A DNA stretch of 29,084 bases from a virus. Position numbers and translations under genes: made by a program. Positions 1 through 8,183 of this stretch are shown piece by piece. Each line of letters starts with the position of its first letter. The first letter of the stretch is position 1. Below the pieces are notes generated by a model. It worked only from the letters and a program-made list of their open reading frames with translations. It did not search any database and was not told where the DNA came from. The stretch is taken from IMG/VR virus record IMGVR_UViG_3300035703_000344, positions 1 to 29,084 of that record. One strand, given 5' to 3'.

Positions 1-1269
1 TCTGCTGGTAAGCATAAAGAATTTAAAGAAGGCTTGCCAAAGAATCTTCAGAAGCACCATAAGGAAGTAATGGACACTCTCCGCGGTGCATTGAATGAAG
101 AGCTAACACCAGAAGAGTTAATGGAAGTAGTTAGCGTTCAAACAAGAATCAAGAAAGCTGCCAAGATGAGAATGATGAAAGGTCGACTCGCAATGGGCAG
201 AAGAAGAGCTCTAAAGAGAAAGGCATCAAGACCAACTCTACAAAGAAGAGCGCAAAGAGTTGCTCGCAAGTTCATGAGAGCAAGAATGCTAAGAGGTCAG
301 AAGTATTCTGATCTATCTTATTCAGCAAGAGCAGCACTAGATAGAAGACTAAAGATTAAATCCAAGTCAGTGAATAGACTAGCAAACAAATTGCTACCAA
401 GAATCTCATCTGCAGAGCAAAGAAGAAAGGTTGGTACTGGCTTTAAGTCACCAGCTGGTCTAGGCAGTATGGCTGGCCTACCATCTGTTAGAGAAGCTCT
501 AGTAAACCTAGTGAGAGTTGATAACCAGCTACCACAATCGGTGCTAGAGTCTCTACAAAAGAAATCAAACCAATCTGGCATTCCACTATCAATCCTTGAA
601 ACAGTATACTATAGAGGCATTGCTGATTTTGCAGCCGGCCATAGACCAACATTGACACCACAACAGTGGGCATTCAATAGAGTCAACTCTTATATCCACG
701 AAGGTGCCACTTACTACTCTGGCGACCATGATCTAGCTGAAGCAGCAATGGATGTTAAGAATGCAAAGAAGGCAGCGCTAGAGCTAAAGAAGAAGGGTGA
801 GAGTGCTATCGAGGAAGAAGGTGGCGCCGGTCTAATTGGCACGCCAGAACTTACTGATGTATATAAAAATAGTACACCAGGCCAGGGCAAGAAGTTATCA
901 TTCAAGAGCTTCATGAAAGAAGAAATCAAAGCTCCTTATGATGCACAAAGAAGTAACAAGTTGGATATCCTTGATGCCGAACAAATGAGAAAGGTAAAAG
1001 CACCATCCTGGGATATGATTCAAGGTCATCATCTATCAAAGAAGTTTGTCGGTAAGGATTATGTTGACATTGAAATGTTTATTAAAGAGATCAACAAACT
1101 TGGCGTACAAATGGATCACTTTCCAGAGGTAAGTAACTTCTATAATGAAGCCACTGTTAAGATGTGCACAGTAGATGTTGATGGACTAACGCCAATTGAT
1201 TTCAGAATGGCAGCAGAAGTTGATATGCTTGCCAAGTCACTAGGATTGAGAGATGGCATCGATGAGTAA
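1..1269 (+). CDS. Basic phage protein, probably virion-associated (5' partial)
   Basis: The reading frame is open from base 1, so the gene starts upstream; 422 residues are visible. A TTG at 34 would be an internal start but nothing supports it. The first ~130 residues are extremely rich in Arg and Lys, with stretches such as KGRLAMGRRRALKRKAS. A middle part (about 130-250) looks globular, followed by a Lys/Glu-rich segment and a C-terminal mixed domain. I recall similar Arg-rich N-termini (RxLAxKLLPRISSAEQRRK type) in T4-like marine phages as conserved proteins without known function. Basic character and position upstream of other late-type genes suggest DNA contact or a head role; this is inference. 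It ends by overlapping the next gene by 17 bases. Confidence 0.7.
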   Translation, partial: SAGKHKEFKEGLPKNLQKHHKEVMDTLRGALNEELTPEELMEVVSVQTRIKKAAKMRMMKGRLAMGRRRALKRKASRPTLQRRAQRVARKFMRARMLRGQKYSDLSYSARAALDRRLKIKSKSVNRLANKLLPRISSAEQRRKVGTGFKSPAGLGSMAGLPSVREALVNLVRVDNQLPQSVLESLQKKSNQSGIPLSILETVYYRGIADFAAGHRPTLTPQQWAFNRVNSYIHEGATYYSGDHDLAEAAMDVKNAKKAALELKKKGESAIEEEGGAGLIGTPELTDVYKNSTPGQGKKLSFKSFMKEEIKAPYDAQRSNKLDILDAEQMRKVKAPSWDMIQGHHLSKKFVGKDYVDIEMFIKEINKLGVQMDHFPEVSNFYNEATVKMCTVDVDGLTPIDFRMAAEVDMLAKSLGLRDGIDE

Positions 1270-1858
1270 CATCAACGAAAAAACAGGTCTAGGTACAATG
1301 TTTGCAACTGGCGTTGGGCTAGGAGTTGGAGCAGCTATGGGTGCTCCTCTAGCTGGAGCTGCCGCCGGAGCTGCTGGAGCATTTGCCGGACGTAAGATAG
1401 GACAAAAAATGAAAAAGTATTTTAGTGCTAAGCCAACAGCTCATAAAGTTGGCCAAAAGCCAAGACCAGCAACAGCACCAAGAGGGTTGCCAGAAATGAA
1501 ATCATTCAAAGACTTTGCAGACGAAGTTGACTTTGGATTTACAGAAGAAGAGTTTGAAGTCACTGGCGATGAGCTATATGAAGATTGGAACGAGGTTGAG
1601 GAACTAGAGGAAGCTGAGAAGGGTGGCCGTAAGGTTAAGCTTGGCAAGCCATTCCTAACACCAGGCGGTCCAAAGAAAAGATCAGTATATGTTAAGCATC
1701 CTGAGTCTGGCAATGTTGTTAAGGTGAACTTTGGTGATCCAAACATGACAATTAAGAAGAGCGATCCAGCCAGAAGAAGATCATTCAGAGCAAGACACAA
1801 TTGTGAGAACCCAGGTCCAAGACACAAGGCAAGATACTGGAGTTGTAAGGCATGGTAA
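1253..1858 (+). CDS. Conserved phage protein with glycine-rich hydrophobic segment and Cys-containing C-terminal domain
   Basis: 201 residues. An AGGA at 1242-1245 is well spaced for the ATG at 1253; an in-frame ATG at 1262 is an alternative start. Residues ~15-45 form a Gly/Ala-rich hydrophobic stretch resembling glycine-zipper segments of membrane or membrane-perturbing proteins. The middle is acidic. The C-terminal ~75 residues carry a pattern I recognise from many aquatic phage proteins: KPFLTPGGPKK, FGDPNM, ARHNCENPG and a final YWSCKAW. The two cysteines plus histidine could bind metal, but that is inference. The gene overlaps its neighbours on both sides (17 bases upstream; a shared stop/start TAATG downstream), so it is translationally coupled. 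Function unknown. Confidence 0.8.
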   Translation: MASMSNINEKTGLGTMFATGVGLGVGAAMGAPLAGAAAGAAGAFAGRKIGQKMKKYFSAKPTAHKVGQKPRPATAPRGLPEMKSFKDFADEVDFGFTEEEFEVTGDELYEDWNEVEELEEAEKGGRKVKLGKPFLTPGGPKKRSVYVKHPESGNVVKVNFGDPNMTIKKSDPARRRSFRARHNCENPGPRHKARYWSCKAW

Positions 1859-2271
1859 TGCGATTCAAGCAAATGATTCTTGAAGATATTGCTCACGAAC
1901 AAATGGTTCAGCAGCATGTTGATGACTTTATGGGTCATGCAAAGCAGCATCTAGGTATCAGCGAGTTGCCAAAGGTTCAATTAATTAATGATAAAAGAGC
2001 TGCTCAAGAGAATGCAAGCTTTGGTGGTTACTATCCAGGCGAGAAGACAATTAGAGTAAACATTGCTGGTAGACATCCAGTTGATATTCTAAGAACACTT
2101 GCCCATGAAATGGTTCACTATAGACAAGACTTAAATGGCGACTTGGATGATGTTGAGATGGCTGGTGAGACTGGTAGTACTTGCGAGAATGAGGCTAATA
2201 GTGAAGCTGGTATTATGATGAGAAACTACGGAAGGGCTAAGCCATCAATCTATGAGAGTTACAGAAAGTAA
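1858..2271 (+). CDS. Putative zinc metallopeptidase (HExxH)
   Basis: 137 residues if translation starts at the ATG at 1858, which shares a base with the upstream stop (TAATG); an in-frame ATG at 1852 would add two residues. The sequence LAHEMVHYRQ contains the zincin motif HExxH with H83, E84 and H87, and a downstream ENEANSEA segment (E110/E112) is positioned to supply the third zinc ligand. Small phage peptidases of this kind are common in T4-like aquatic phages. Substrate is unknown; processing of a virion or host protein is possible. The 3' end overlaps the next gene by 20 bases. Confidence 0.75.
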   Translation: MRFKQMILEDIAHEQMVQQHVDDFMGHAKQHLGISELPKVQLINDKRAAQENASFGGYYPGEKTIRVNIAGRHPVDILRTLAHEMVHYRQDLNGDLDDVEMAGETGSTCENEANSEAGIMMRNYGRAKPSIYESYRK

Positions 2272-2875
2272 GTTTAGTAGATACCTAGGGCTTGCTCTAG
2301 GGTTAGAGGAACAGCAATACTATGACCTGTCAATGGATTACTTTGACAGAGATGGCTTTGAGTTGAATGAATTGGAGCAGGCATTGTACAGACGTAATAT
2401 GGTTGATATTGGCGAACAACATTTGAACCATACAGCTAACCATATTAAGTGGATAGAACATGATGCAAATGATGACCCAAGAATAATGATTGACCATAGC
2501 TGCTTGCAGCAAAGACATGATTATATTGGAGAGGGTAGGGAAGAATTGCAAATAGCTTCTAACCATAGAAGAGAGCTAAAGAAGCTATTGGCAATTGTTC
2601 CTAAGTGGGGAATAGATTTTAACATCGACTATGTTGGCGAGACTGTTATGGAATTATTCCATATTGAAGTTGATAGACGTAGCTACGAAGATATTATGGA
2701 TCAAAAGTATTTGGCTGAAAGGCTAATACTTAGAACTGACTGGGTTAATGTTGCCAACATCTTCCATAAAAGAAGAGATCAATGGGAACACTTACCAGCA
2801 GATGATCAGATTGAATGGAAGGTTAACTACCTAGGATGGCCTAGGGTATATGACACTAGAAAAGTGTTCATATAA
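2252..2875 (+). CDS. Conserved hypothetical phage protein
   Basis: 207 residues, starting inside the 3' end of the peptidase gene. The product is acidic and aromatic-rich, with no signal peptide or membrane segment. It has many His, Trp and Tyr residues (for example HLNHTANHIKWIEHD) and a compact, apparently globular composition. I do not recognise a domain. It is followed directly by a late-promoter box, so it ends a transcription segment. Coding status is well supported by length, codon use matching the neighbours and the absence of a competing frame. Confidence 0.7.
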   Translation: MRVTESKFSRYLGLALGLEEQQYYDLSMDYFDRDGFELNELEQALYRRNMVDIGEQHLNHTANHIKWIEHDANDDPRIMIDHSCLQQRHDYIGEGREELQIASNHRRELKKLLAIVPKWGIDFNIDYVGETVMELFHIEVDRRSYEDIMDQKYLAERLILRTDWVNVANIFHKRRDQWEHLPADDQIEWKVNYLGWPRVYDTRKVFI

Positions 2876-2878
2876 ATA
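2871..2878 (+). promoter_or_regulatory. T4-type late promoter box TATAAATA
   Basis: The exact octamer TATAAATA lies at the end of the preceding gene and 24 bases before the ATG at 2903. T4-like phages use this as the late -10 element, recognised through the phage sigma factor gp55. Transcription would start about 6 bases after the box, leaving a short leader with a GGAG ribosome-binding site at 2893-2896. Confidence 0.75.
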
Positions 2879-2902
2879 TTTTGACTAATTTTGGAGAAAT
2901 CC

Positions 2903-4060
2903 ATGACAGATAACGAGATTTTTGAGGCTGTTAAGCAACGTTTTACTGATCCAAAGGTAATGGATTTGTTACGTGCTGGCTTGGCTGCCCCAGAAGAAAT
3001 GGAAGATGTAAAGAGAGCTATTCGCTACGGTGAAGCCTCAATGAAGAATCCAATTCTTAGAGACAAACTTTACAAAATTTTTGACCGTTTGTTAAATGTT
3101 GTAAAGGATGATAGTACTACAAGACAAATGGTTAAACAAGATTTAAGAAAAATCCAACAGGGAGACTCAGCCATGAGCGAAGACATGAATACAGCAAACG
3201 TTGAAAAGGCAGTTAAGCATGATTGTGCTAAGCACGTAGTCCACGAGCAATGGGGTAAGGGCCAGTGTATTGCTGGTGAGCACACATTGCTAGACGATGG
3301 CACAGTTACACATTATGATGTAATGTTCGAGCATGGTATTGAGCAAGATGTTCCAGTTGCTGACCTAACAGTTCTAGTATCTGAGTCACATATGCATGCC
3401 AAGAGAAAGAAGGCAATGGAAGAAGAAGCAGTAGCACCAGCCGGTGGTGAAGATTCTTCTAAGGCTTCAAAGAAAGGTAAGCCAGAAATGCCACTAGAGA
3501 AGCTAAAGGCAATTATGGAAAAGAAGAAGTCTGAGGCATATAAGGCTATGCTAAGATCACAAGGTAAGATGGAAGAAGAAACAGAACTAGATGAAAAGAA
3601 GCTGACATCTGCCGAGATGAAGAAGCGCGAAGAAGTTGCTAAGGCAATCGAGCGTGATCAGCCAGGTATGCCAATGTCAAAGAAGATGGCAATTGCTACA
3701 GCAACAGCTAAGAAGGTTGCAGAAGGCTTTGATCCATCACCAGCTGATATTGCTAAGATGCTAGTCAAGAAGCACGGTAAGAATGTCACTAAGGATCATA
3801 TCAAGGCCCTAGAAGCTGACCGCGATTCAAACAAGGGTCTAGACCATGCTGAGATCATGAAGCATGTTGCTAAGCTTGGTGAAGAGAAGGCACACACTGT
3901 TCCAAAGACAGATAAGGAAAAGTCACTAGCCAAGTTAGCTCCTCCACATGATAAGATTACACACGCCGATGTTATGGTTGGTCGTGGTGTAGGCAAGAAG
4001 AAGACAATGAAAGAATTTGTCGAGAAGTTGGCAGAGTCTCTATCACCAAAGGCAGAGTAA
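2903..4060 (+). CDS. Modular charged phage protein, probable virion/prohead component
   Basis: 385 residues from the ATG at 2903, chosen because GGAG lies 6 bases upstream and a late promoter precedes it; an upstream in-frame TTG at 2891 is unlikely. The N-terminal ~90 residues are helical. A compact module around 110-165 (HVVHEQWGKGQC, YDVMFEHGIE) follows. The rest is Lys/Glu-rich with modules recurring in aquatic T4-like phage proteins, such as KLTSAEMKKREEVAKAI followed by MPMSKKMAIATATAKKVA. Acidic linkers (EEETELDEKK) join the modules. No enzyme motif is visible. A late promoter and a similar modular neighbour suggest an internal head or scaffold-associated protein; this is inference. 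Confidence 0.72.
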   Translation: MTDNEIFEAVKQRFTDPKVMDLLRAGLAAPEEMEDVKRAIRYGEASMKNPILRDKLYKIFDRLLNVVKDDSTTRQMVKQDLRKIQQGDSAMSEDMNTANVEKAVKHDCAKHVVHEQWGKGQCIAGEHTLLDDGTVTHYDVMFEHGIEQDVPVADLTVLVSESHMHAKRKKAMEEEAVAPAGGEDSSKASKKGKPEMPLEKLKAIMEKKKSEAYKAMLRSQGKMEEETELDEKKLTSAEMKKREEVAKAIERDQPGMPMSKKMAIATATAKKVAEGFDPSPADIAKMLVKKHGKNVTKDHIKALEADRDSNKGLDHAEIMKHVAKLGEEKAHTVPKTDKEKSLAKLAPPHDKITHADVMVGRGVGKKKTMKEFVEKLAESLSPKAE

Positions 4061-4061
4061 C

Positions 4062-5819
4062 ATGAAGAAGTTCTTAGAAGCAGTATTAGCTAAACATAAG
4101 CACATGGCCCTAAAGGCCAGCCCACATCATCCTCATAGCCAGGCACTAGTTTATACTCCTGGTGGTAAGGAAGTTGTCAGACCAATTGATACGGCTGATG
4201 CTGGTTATGGTGGCGAGGCTGTTTCTGATGCAGAAGGCGGTGAGGCAGATCCAGGTAAGGCTTCTAAGAAAGCTGTTGCTCCAATGAAGATGCCAACGCT
4301 TGTCAAGCCAGGTTTGGATAAGGCAAAGGCAAACGAAGAAACAGAACGTGAAAGATTAATGAAGCTAAGATCATTTGCTGCCAAGGGCCGTAAGGAAGGT
4401 TTGGGTAAGGCAATGGTTGAAGAAGAACAAATTGATGAGCTAAAGAAGTCCACTCTTGCATCATACGCCAAGAAAGCTACAGATGATGTTAGCTACCATT
4501 CCTTTACGGCTGGTACAATGTCATCTAAAGACCCAGAGCGCCTAGCCCAAGATAAGAAAGCAATGAAGAGACAGACTGGTGTTATTAAAGCTATTGACAG
4601 ATTAGCTAAAGAAGAAGTCGAGCTAGATGAGCGCAACATGGAAAATAAGGCTAAAAAGGATAATGTTGTCAGACAAGTTGGCACCCACGCTTTCATTAAG
4701 CATGGTACAGATGCTGGCTCGCCAAAATTGACTGGCAGAAAAGTAATGAGTGATCCAAAGGTAAAGTCAAGTAAAGTTGCTGACATGTATAGAAAGCTTC
4801 CAAGTATGGAAGAAGCTGCTAATGTAACTGACTACAACCCAAAGAGCCAAGGTGGCACAAGAGTTGAGTTGCTACAGAAGCTTGCTAAGTCAAAGAGCCC
4901 AGAACATGCTACAGCAGCAAGAAAGGCTGGCGCCACTCAGGATGAGCTAAAGAAGGCAATGGCTTCTGAAGAGTATCAAGTAGTTGCTCATTCAAAGACT
5001 GGTGAGAAGTTCAAGTCTGGTTTATATCCAACTAAGGATAAGGCCCAGTCGATGCACTATAAGCTAGCAAAAAGCAATAAACATAGAAAGGTTGAGTTAG
5101 TTAAAGTTTCTGAAGAGAATGATGGCACAGAAGCAGATGCTGGCGAATATGGCTACGAAGGTGATATGGCAATGTCACAGTTGAAGTCAATCATTCGCAA
5201 TGCTAAGGATCTTCATGATCATATGGAAGCTCAGACAGATCTACCAGAATGGCTACAATCAAAGATCACACTAGCAGCTGACTATATTCAAACAGCAGCT
5301 GATTATTGGAGATCAGAAAAAGAAGAAGCAATGTCAGAAGGCAAAGCAGATGTTAGAGTTACTGTCCATAAGGATGTTGAGGACTTCTTAAAGAAAGGTG
5401 GCATGGTAAAGAAGTTTGCACCAAGTAAGGCAACACATAGACCAGGCACAGCCCTAGCTAGCAAGATGATCGGCACTACAGGTCAAGTACCAGGTATGGC
5501 TAGAAAAATTGGTGGTAAGAAGCCAGTTGTAGCAGTTGAAGAAGGAAAGATGAAAGACATTGCTACTGATAAGGCTGAAGATGAGAGACTAGCTAAATTG
5601 GCTGCTGAGAAGTCAAAGAAGCAGGCTCCACCACCTCCAAGAGTAGGCCCAATGGAAAAGGCTCTAGAAGAAGGTGAGGTGTGGGATAAGCCAATGCCAG
5701 ATAGTGCCAAGAAGGGTTCACTTTCACCAGAACAAAAGGCAAAAGCTAAGGCTAGAGCCGATAGAGCTGGTAGAAGCTACCCAAACATGATTGACAATAT
5801 GTGGGCATCTAAACAATAA
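4062..5819 (+). CDS. Long modular Lys/Glu-rich phage protein, probable virion/prohead component
   Basis: 585 residues from the ATG at 4062, one base after the upstream stop; an in-frame ATG at 4017 lies inside the previous gene and is less likely. The product is a string of short modules separated by acidic linkers: IDELKKSTLASYAKKATDD (~125), a basic segment, SPEHATAARKAGATQDEL (~275), YQVVAHSKTGEKFKSGLY (~305), a helical GDMAMSQLKSIIRNAKDLHD module with LPEWLQSKITLAADY (~370-415), and a C-terminal SPEQKAKAKARADRAGR..YPN..DNM tail. I recognise several modules from other aquatic T4-like phages. Sites such as MSEG, VEEG and LEEG resemble the x-x-E|G cuts of the T4 prohead protease gp21, so processing is possible but unproven. 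Confidence 0.72.
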   Translation: MKKFLEAVLAKHKHMALKASPHHPHSQALVYTPGGKEVVRPIDTADAGYGGEAVSDAEGGEADPGKASKKAVAPMKMPTLVKPGLDKAKANEETERERLMKLRSFAAKGRKEGLGKAMVEEEQIDELKKSTLASYAKKATDDVSYHSFTAGTMSSKDPERLAQDKKAMKRQTGVIKAIDRLAKEEVELDERNMENKAKKDNVVRQVGTHAFIKHGTDAGSPKLTGRKVMSDPKVKSSKVADMYRKLPSMEEAANVTDYNPKSQGGTRVELLQKLAKSKSPEHATAARKAGATQDELKKAMASEEYQVVAHSKTGEKFKSGLYPTKDKAQSMHYKLAKSNKHRKVELVKVSEENDGTEADAGEYGYEGDMAMSQLKSIIRNAKDLHDHMEAQTDLPEWLQSKITLAADYIQTAADYWRSEKEEAMSEGKADVRVTVHKDVEDFLKKGGMVKKFAPSKATHRPGTALASKMIGTTGQVPGMARKIGGKKPVVAVEEGKMKDIATDKAEDERLAKLAAEKSKKQAPPPPRVGPMEKALEEGEVWDKPMPDSAKKGSLSPEQKAKAKARADRAGRSYPNMIDNMWASKQ

Positions 5820-5836
5820 GGTCAATAAATAGTTAA

Positions 5837-6094
5837 ATGGGAATAGTAGCAGGCAAATTTATTACAGGTGGTGCAGTCGTTGCTGAACGCAAAGTACCAG
5901 AAGTAGTAAGTAAGAAAAATGCGATAACACTTCAGTCTTTAGCTGATCTTAGATCATCAGAAAAGGTTGCAGTAACGGTAGACGACGAAGGTAACAAGAC
6001 AATTATACCAGTAGATAAAAGATTGTCAAGTTATTTTGTTGTAAGTAAAGAATCTGATTATCTAGATCATAATACAAAACGTAACAGGAGATAA
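5837..6094 (+). CDS. Small hypothetical phage protein
   Basis: 85 residues, ATG at 5837 with only a weak ribosome-binding site. The sequence starts with a mildly hydrophobic VAGKFITGGAVVAE stretch and continues with beta-prone, charged residues. No domain recognised. It sits between the modular protein and the glycine-rich structural protein, four bases before the latter, so it is probably co-translated with it. An AATAAATA at 5824-5831 resembles a late box but is too close to this ATG to give a leader. Confidence 0.6.
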   Translation: MGIVAGKFITGGAVVAERKVPEVVSKKNAITLQSLADLRSSEKVAVTVDDEGNKTIIPVDKRLSSYFVVSKESDYLDHNTKRNRR

Positions 6095-6098
6095 AGAT

Positions 6099-6665
6099 AT
6101 GGCACTTTGGGGAAAAACAGACGCAGCAGCAAGTGCACCTAAGTTTACAGGCTTGGCCTCAAATGGTGCTATTGCTAATACTCTTTTTGGTGGCGCAACA
6201 ACAGGCGTGTTTGGCGTAGACGCAGCAGAATCACAGTATGCCCGCGCAACAGACAAGAAGCCAGTTGCACAGGGTTGGGTTCTACAGCAATATGGTACAG
6301 GTCCAGTGCTAACAATTGCACCAAACGCAGGTGGTTCAGGCTATGTAAATACAGAAGTTGTTACATTGTCAAATGGTGCAGTTAATGCTACAGCCACAAT
6401 TACAACAAATGCAACAGGTGGTGTTACAGCTCTGACGTTGACAAATGCTGGTTCAGGTTTCGCTAACTCAGGTCACATTGTGATTCAAGTTGCAAATACA
6501 ACTGCTCCATCAAACTCAACGAACGGCAATACATCTGCTGGTTCAAGCTTGACATTGACACTAACATTTGGTGGTCGCGCAGGTCGTGTTAATAGAGAGA
6601 CACTAGTAGCTCTAACAGCATACCCAAACAACGACGCATCAGACGATACCCAGTTCCCAGAATAA
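6099..6665 (+). CDS. Glycine-rich probable virion structural protein
   Basis: 188 residues with a good ribosome-binding site (AGGAGA) before the ATG. It begins MALWGKTDAA, a start I recognise from virion proteins of T4-like aquatic phages. The middle contains beta-rich pseudo-repeats (NAGGSGYVNTEVV; NAGSGFANSGHIV) in a Gly/Thr/Ala/Asn-rich background, as in decoration or fibre-like structural proteins. It ends with ETLVALTAYPNNDASDDTQFPE, a mixed tail. No enzymatic motif and no signal peptide. Assignment as structural rests on recalled similarity and composition; the exact location in the virion cannot be told. Confidence 0.7.
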   Translation: MALWGKTDAAASAPKFTGLASNGAIANTLFGGATTGVFGVDAAESQYARATDKKPVAQGWVLQQYGTGPVLTIAPNAGGSGYVNTEVVTLSNGAVNATATITTNATGGVTALTLTNAGSGFANSGHIVIQVANTTAPSNSTNGNTSAGSSLTLTLTFGGRAGRVNRETLVALTAYPNNDASDDTQFPE

Positions 6666-6683
6666 TAAAGTATATTTTTGTTA

Positions 6684-7091
6684 ATGATTAATGACAAGTT
6701 GACTGAAGAGAACTTTTTATTATATGCAGCTAAGCATTATGATAACCCGTCATGTATTGACATGGCGGAATTTGAAGATGATCTTAATACGCTGAAGTAT
6801 ATTAAGAGGCTGCTAACAAGGTACCAAGAATCAGGTGAGTTGAAGGAGAGATTAATCCTCAACCACCTGAACTTGTTAAATAATTTGTTTGGACCTGAAG
6901 CAACAGTAAAGATGTGTTTACTAAAGATGCAGGGCCAATGGCATGTACTAAAACCATTTTTGGTTTATCTTGGTTATATGCCAGATTATGTTTACAATGT
7001 AGGTGAAGATAAGGTTATTAGGAACAGCGATATACCATTAGACAATGGCGTAGTAAAAAAGTTAAGAGAGTTCCATGAATCAAACAATTGA
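6684..7091 (+). CDS. Conserved phage protein of unknown function
   Basis: 135 residues from the ATG at 6684; a TTG at 6678 is an alternative start. The sequence is helical and resembles a family widespread in aquatic T4-like phages, recognisable by FLLYAAKHYDNP, FEDDLNTLKYIKRLLTRY and ELKERLILNHLNLLNNLFG, followed by LKPFLVYLGYMPD. No catalytic motif is evident. It overlaps the next gene by 17 bases, and in relatives, as far as I recall, the two genes also sit together, which suggests linked functions, perhaps in virion assembly. Confidence 0.75.
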   Translation: MINDKLTEENFLLYAAKHYDNPSCIDMAEFEDDLNTLKYIKRLLTRYQESGELKERLILNHLNLLNNLFGPEATVKMCLLKMQGQWHVLKPFLVYLGYMPDYVYNVGEDKVIRNSDIPLDNGVVKKLREFHESNN

Positions 7092-7599
7092 TTTAGCCAT
7101 CACATACAAGTTCTTAAAGAACCTGGTCACTCCATTCGAGAAGTGGCCAGCCTATAAGCTTGGCTTGATTGATAAAGATGGTAACATTATTAAACCAAGA
7201 AGAGAGCGTCTAACACAACAAGAAAGAGATGCACTTGGTTACTTTGATGTTGTAACTCTGAACCTAAGAAAGCTTCTAGGTAAGTTACCAGGTGGTCAAT
7301 CAGCAATTGCCACCTATGCTGCTGCCTACCTTCTGATGAAAGAGTATCCAAAGAAGGATATGAAAGAAGGATATGAGCCATCAGAGCAACAAGTAGCTTA
7401 CATGCTTCAAGAGGCAATCAGAGAAGTAGAAGAGAACGAGGGGATGCCAACCAACAACACTGGTGGTATTGCTGGTCTGAGACCAGATTCAATTGGTGTA
7501 AAGAAAAAGGCAATGATTAGATATAAGAAGGCTAATCAAAAGTTAGCACCTTCTAGAATGGGTAAAAGATTTGTTAATTTTGTAAACGAAGGGGAATGA
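7075..7599 (+). CDS. Conserved phage protein of unknown function
   Basis: 174 residues. It belongs to a family I recognise as the usual partner of the preceding gene in aquatic T4-like phages: an N-terminal helical part (YKFLKNLVTPFEKWPAYKLG), a central FDVVTLNLRKLLGKLPGGQS..ATYAAAYLLMKEY stretch, and a C-terminal part with NNTGGIAGL and a basic tail ending FVNFVNEGE. No signal peptide, membrane segment or catalytic motif. It starts within the preceding gene and ends one base before the lipoprotein gene, so it belongs to the same transcript. Confidence 0.75.
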   Translation: MNQTIDLAITYKFLKNLVTPFEKWPAYKLGLIDKDGNIIKPRRERLTQQERDALGYFDVVTLNLRKLLGKLPGGQSAIATYAAAYLLMKEYPKKDMKEGYEPSEQQVAYMLQEAIREVEENEGMPTNNTGGIAGLRPDSIGVKKKAMIRYKKANQKLAPSRMGKRFVNFVNEGE

Positions 7600-7600
7600 T

Positions 7601-7849
7601 ATGAAAGCTGTAATGTTAGCACTTTCATTATTATTAGTTGCTGGGTGTAGTGATCATTATAGATACCCATGTCAAGATCCAGCAAATTGGAATTCAGAAG
7701 AATGTCAGAGACCACAATGTGAAGCTGAAGGCATTTGCCCTGATCAGCTTCTAGGTAGAGAAATTACAGAAAGCAAAGTGGAAGCAGTAGAAGAGAGTAA
7801 TGAGGCTGCTCCATGCGAACAACCAAATAGTGAAGAAACAGGAGAATAA
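7601..7849 (+). CDS. Small phage lipoprotein
   Basis: 82 residues. A type II signal peptide MKAVMLALSLLLVAGC ends in a clear lipobox (LVAGC, lipidated Cys16). The mature part has several cysteines (YPCQDPANW, EECQRPQCEAEGICPDQ) and an acidic tail. I recognise the HYRYPCQDPANW pattern from lipoproteins next to holin-like genes in aquatic phages. It is probably anchored in the inner or outer membrane with the Cys-rich part in the periplasm. The strong ribosome-binding site GGGGAA precedes the ATG. A role in lysis or superinfection exclusion is possible from context only. Confidence 0.8.
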   Translation: MKAVMLALSLLLVAGCSDHYRYPCQDPANWNSEECQRPQCEAEGICPDQLLGREITESKVEAVEESNEAAPCEQPNSEETGE

Positions 7850-7851
7850 TT

Positions 7852-8175
7852 ATGTTTAATGGGCAAAGATATACACCTGAAGAGTTGATGGTGCGATTAA
7901 AGTTTATTGTTGGCCTAACATTGGCTGGAACATTAACTGGTATCGTATTTGTTGTTCTATATTCATTGATCTTTGTTGTCCAACCAATGACTCAGTCGCC
8001 AAATGACGCCAAGTTCTTTGAATTGATCACACCTATTGCTACATTCTTAACCGGTATCCTATCTGGCATCATGCTAGGCAAATCGCCAGATGAGAAGAAG
8101 CCAGAAGAACCAGCCAAGCCACAGGAAACTGTTGCCGAGCAAGTTGTTGAGGAAGTAGAAGACGAAATCGCCTGA
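7852..8175 (+). CDS. Holin-like two-helix membrane protein
   Basis: 107 residues with two predicted membrane helices: about residues 18-43 (FIVGLTLAGTLTGIVFVVLY) and 60-80 (ITPIATFLTGILSGIMLG), followed by an acidic, Pro/Glu-rich C-terminal tail. It starts two bases after the lipoprotein gene and ends eight bases before the endolysin gene. The topology and position next to the endolysin fit a holin or a holin-associated membrane protein; no sequence motif proves this. A second small membrane protein at 14516 is a competing holin candidate. Confidence 0.6.
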   Translation: MFNGQRYTPEELMVRLKFIVGLTLAGTLTGIVFVVLYSLIFVVQPMTQSPNDAKFFELITPIATFLTGILSGIMLGKSPDEKKPEEPAKPQETVAEQVVEEVEDEIA

Positions 8176-8183
8176 GGTATAAA

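Noticed and set aside
1441-1950. A 169-codon antisense frame opposite the gene at 1253.
   Set aside because: It is a Ser/Leu-rich shadow of a well-supported sense gene, spans a gene junction and has no start signals; no convincing minus-strand gene exists in the window.
5824-5831. AATAAATA resembling a late promoter box before the gene at 5837.
   Set aside because: The predicted transcription start would fall at or after the ATG at 5837, so it cannot give a leader for that gene, and it has one mismatch.
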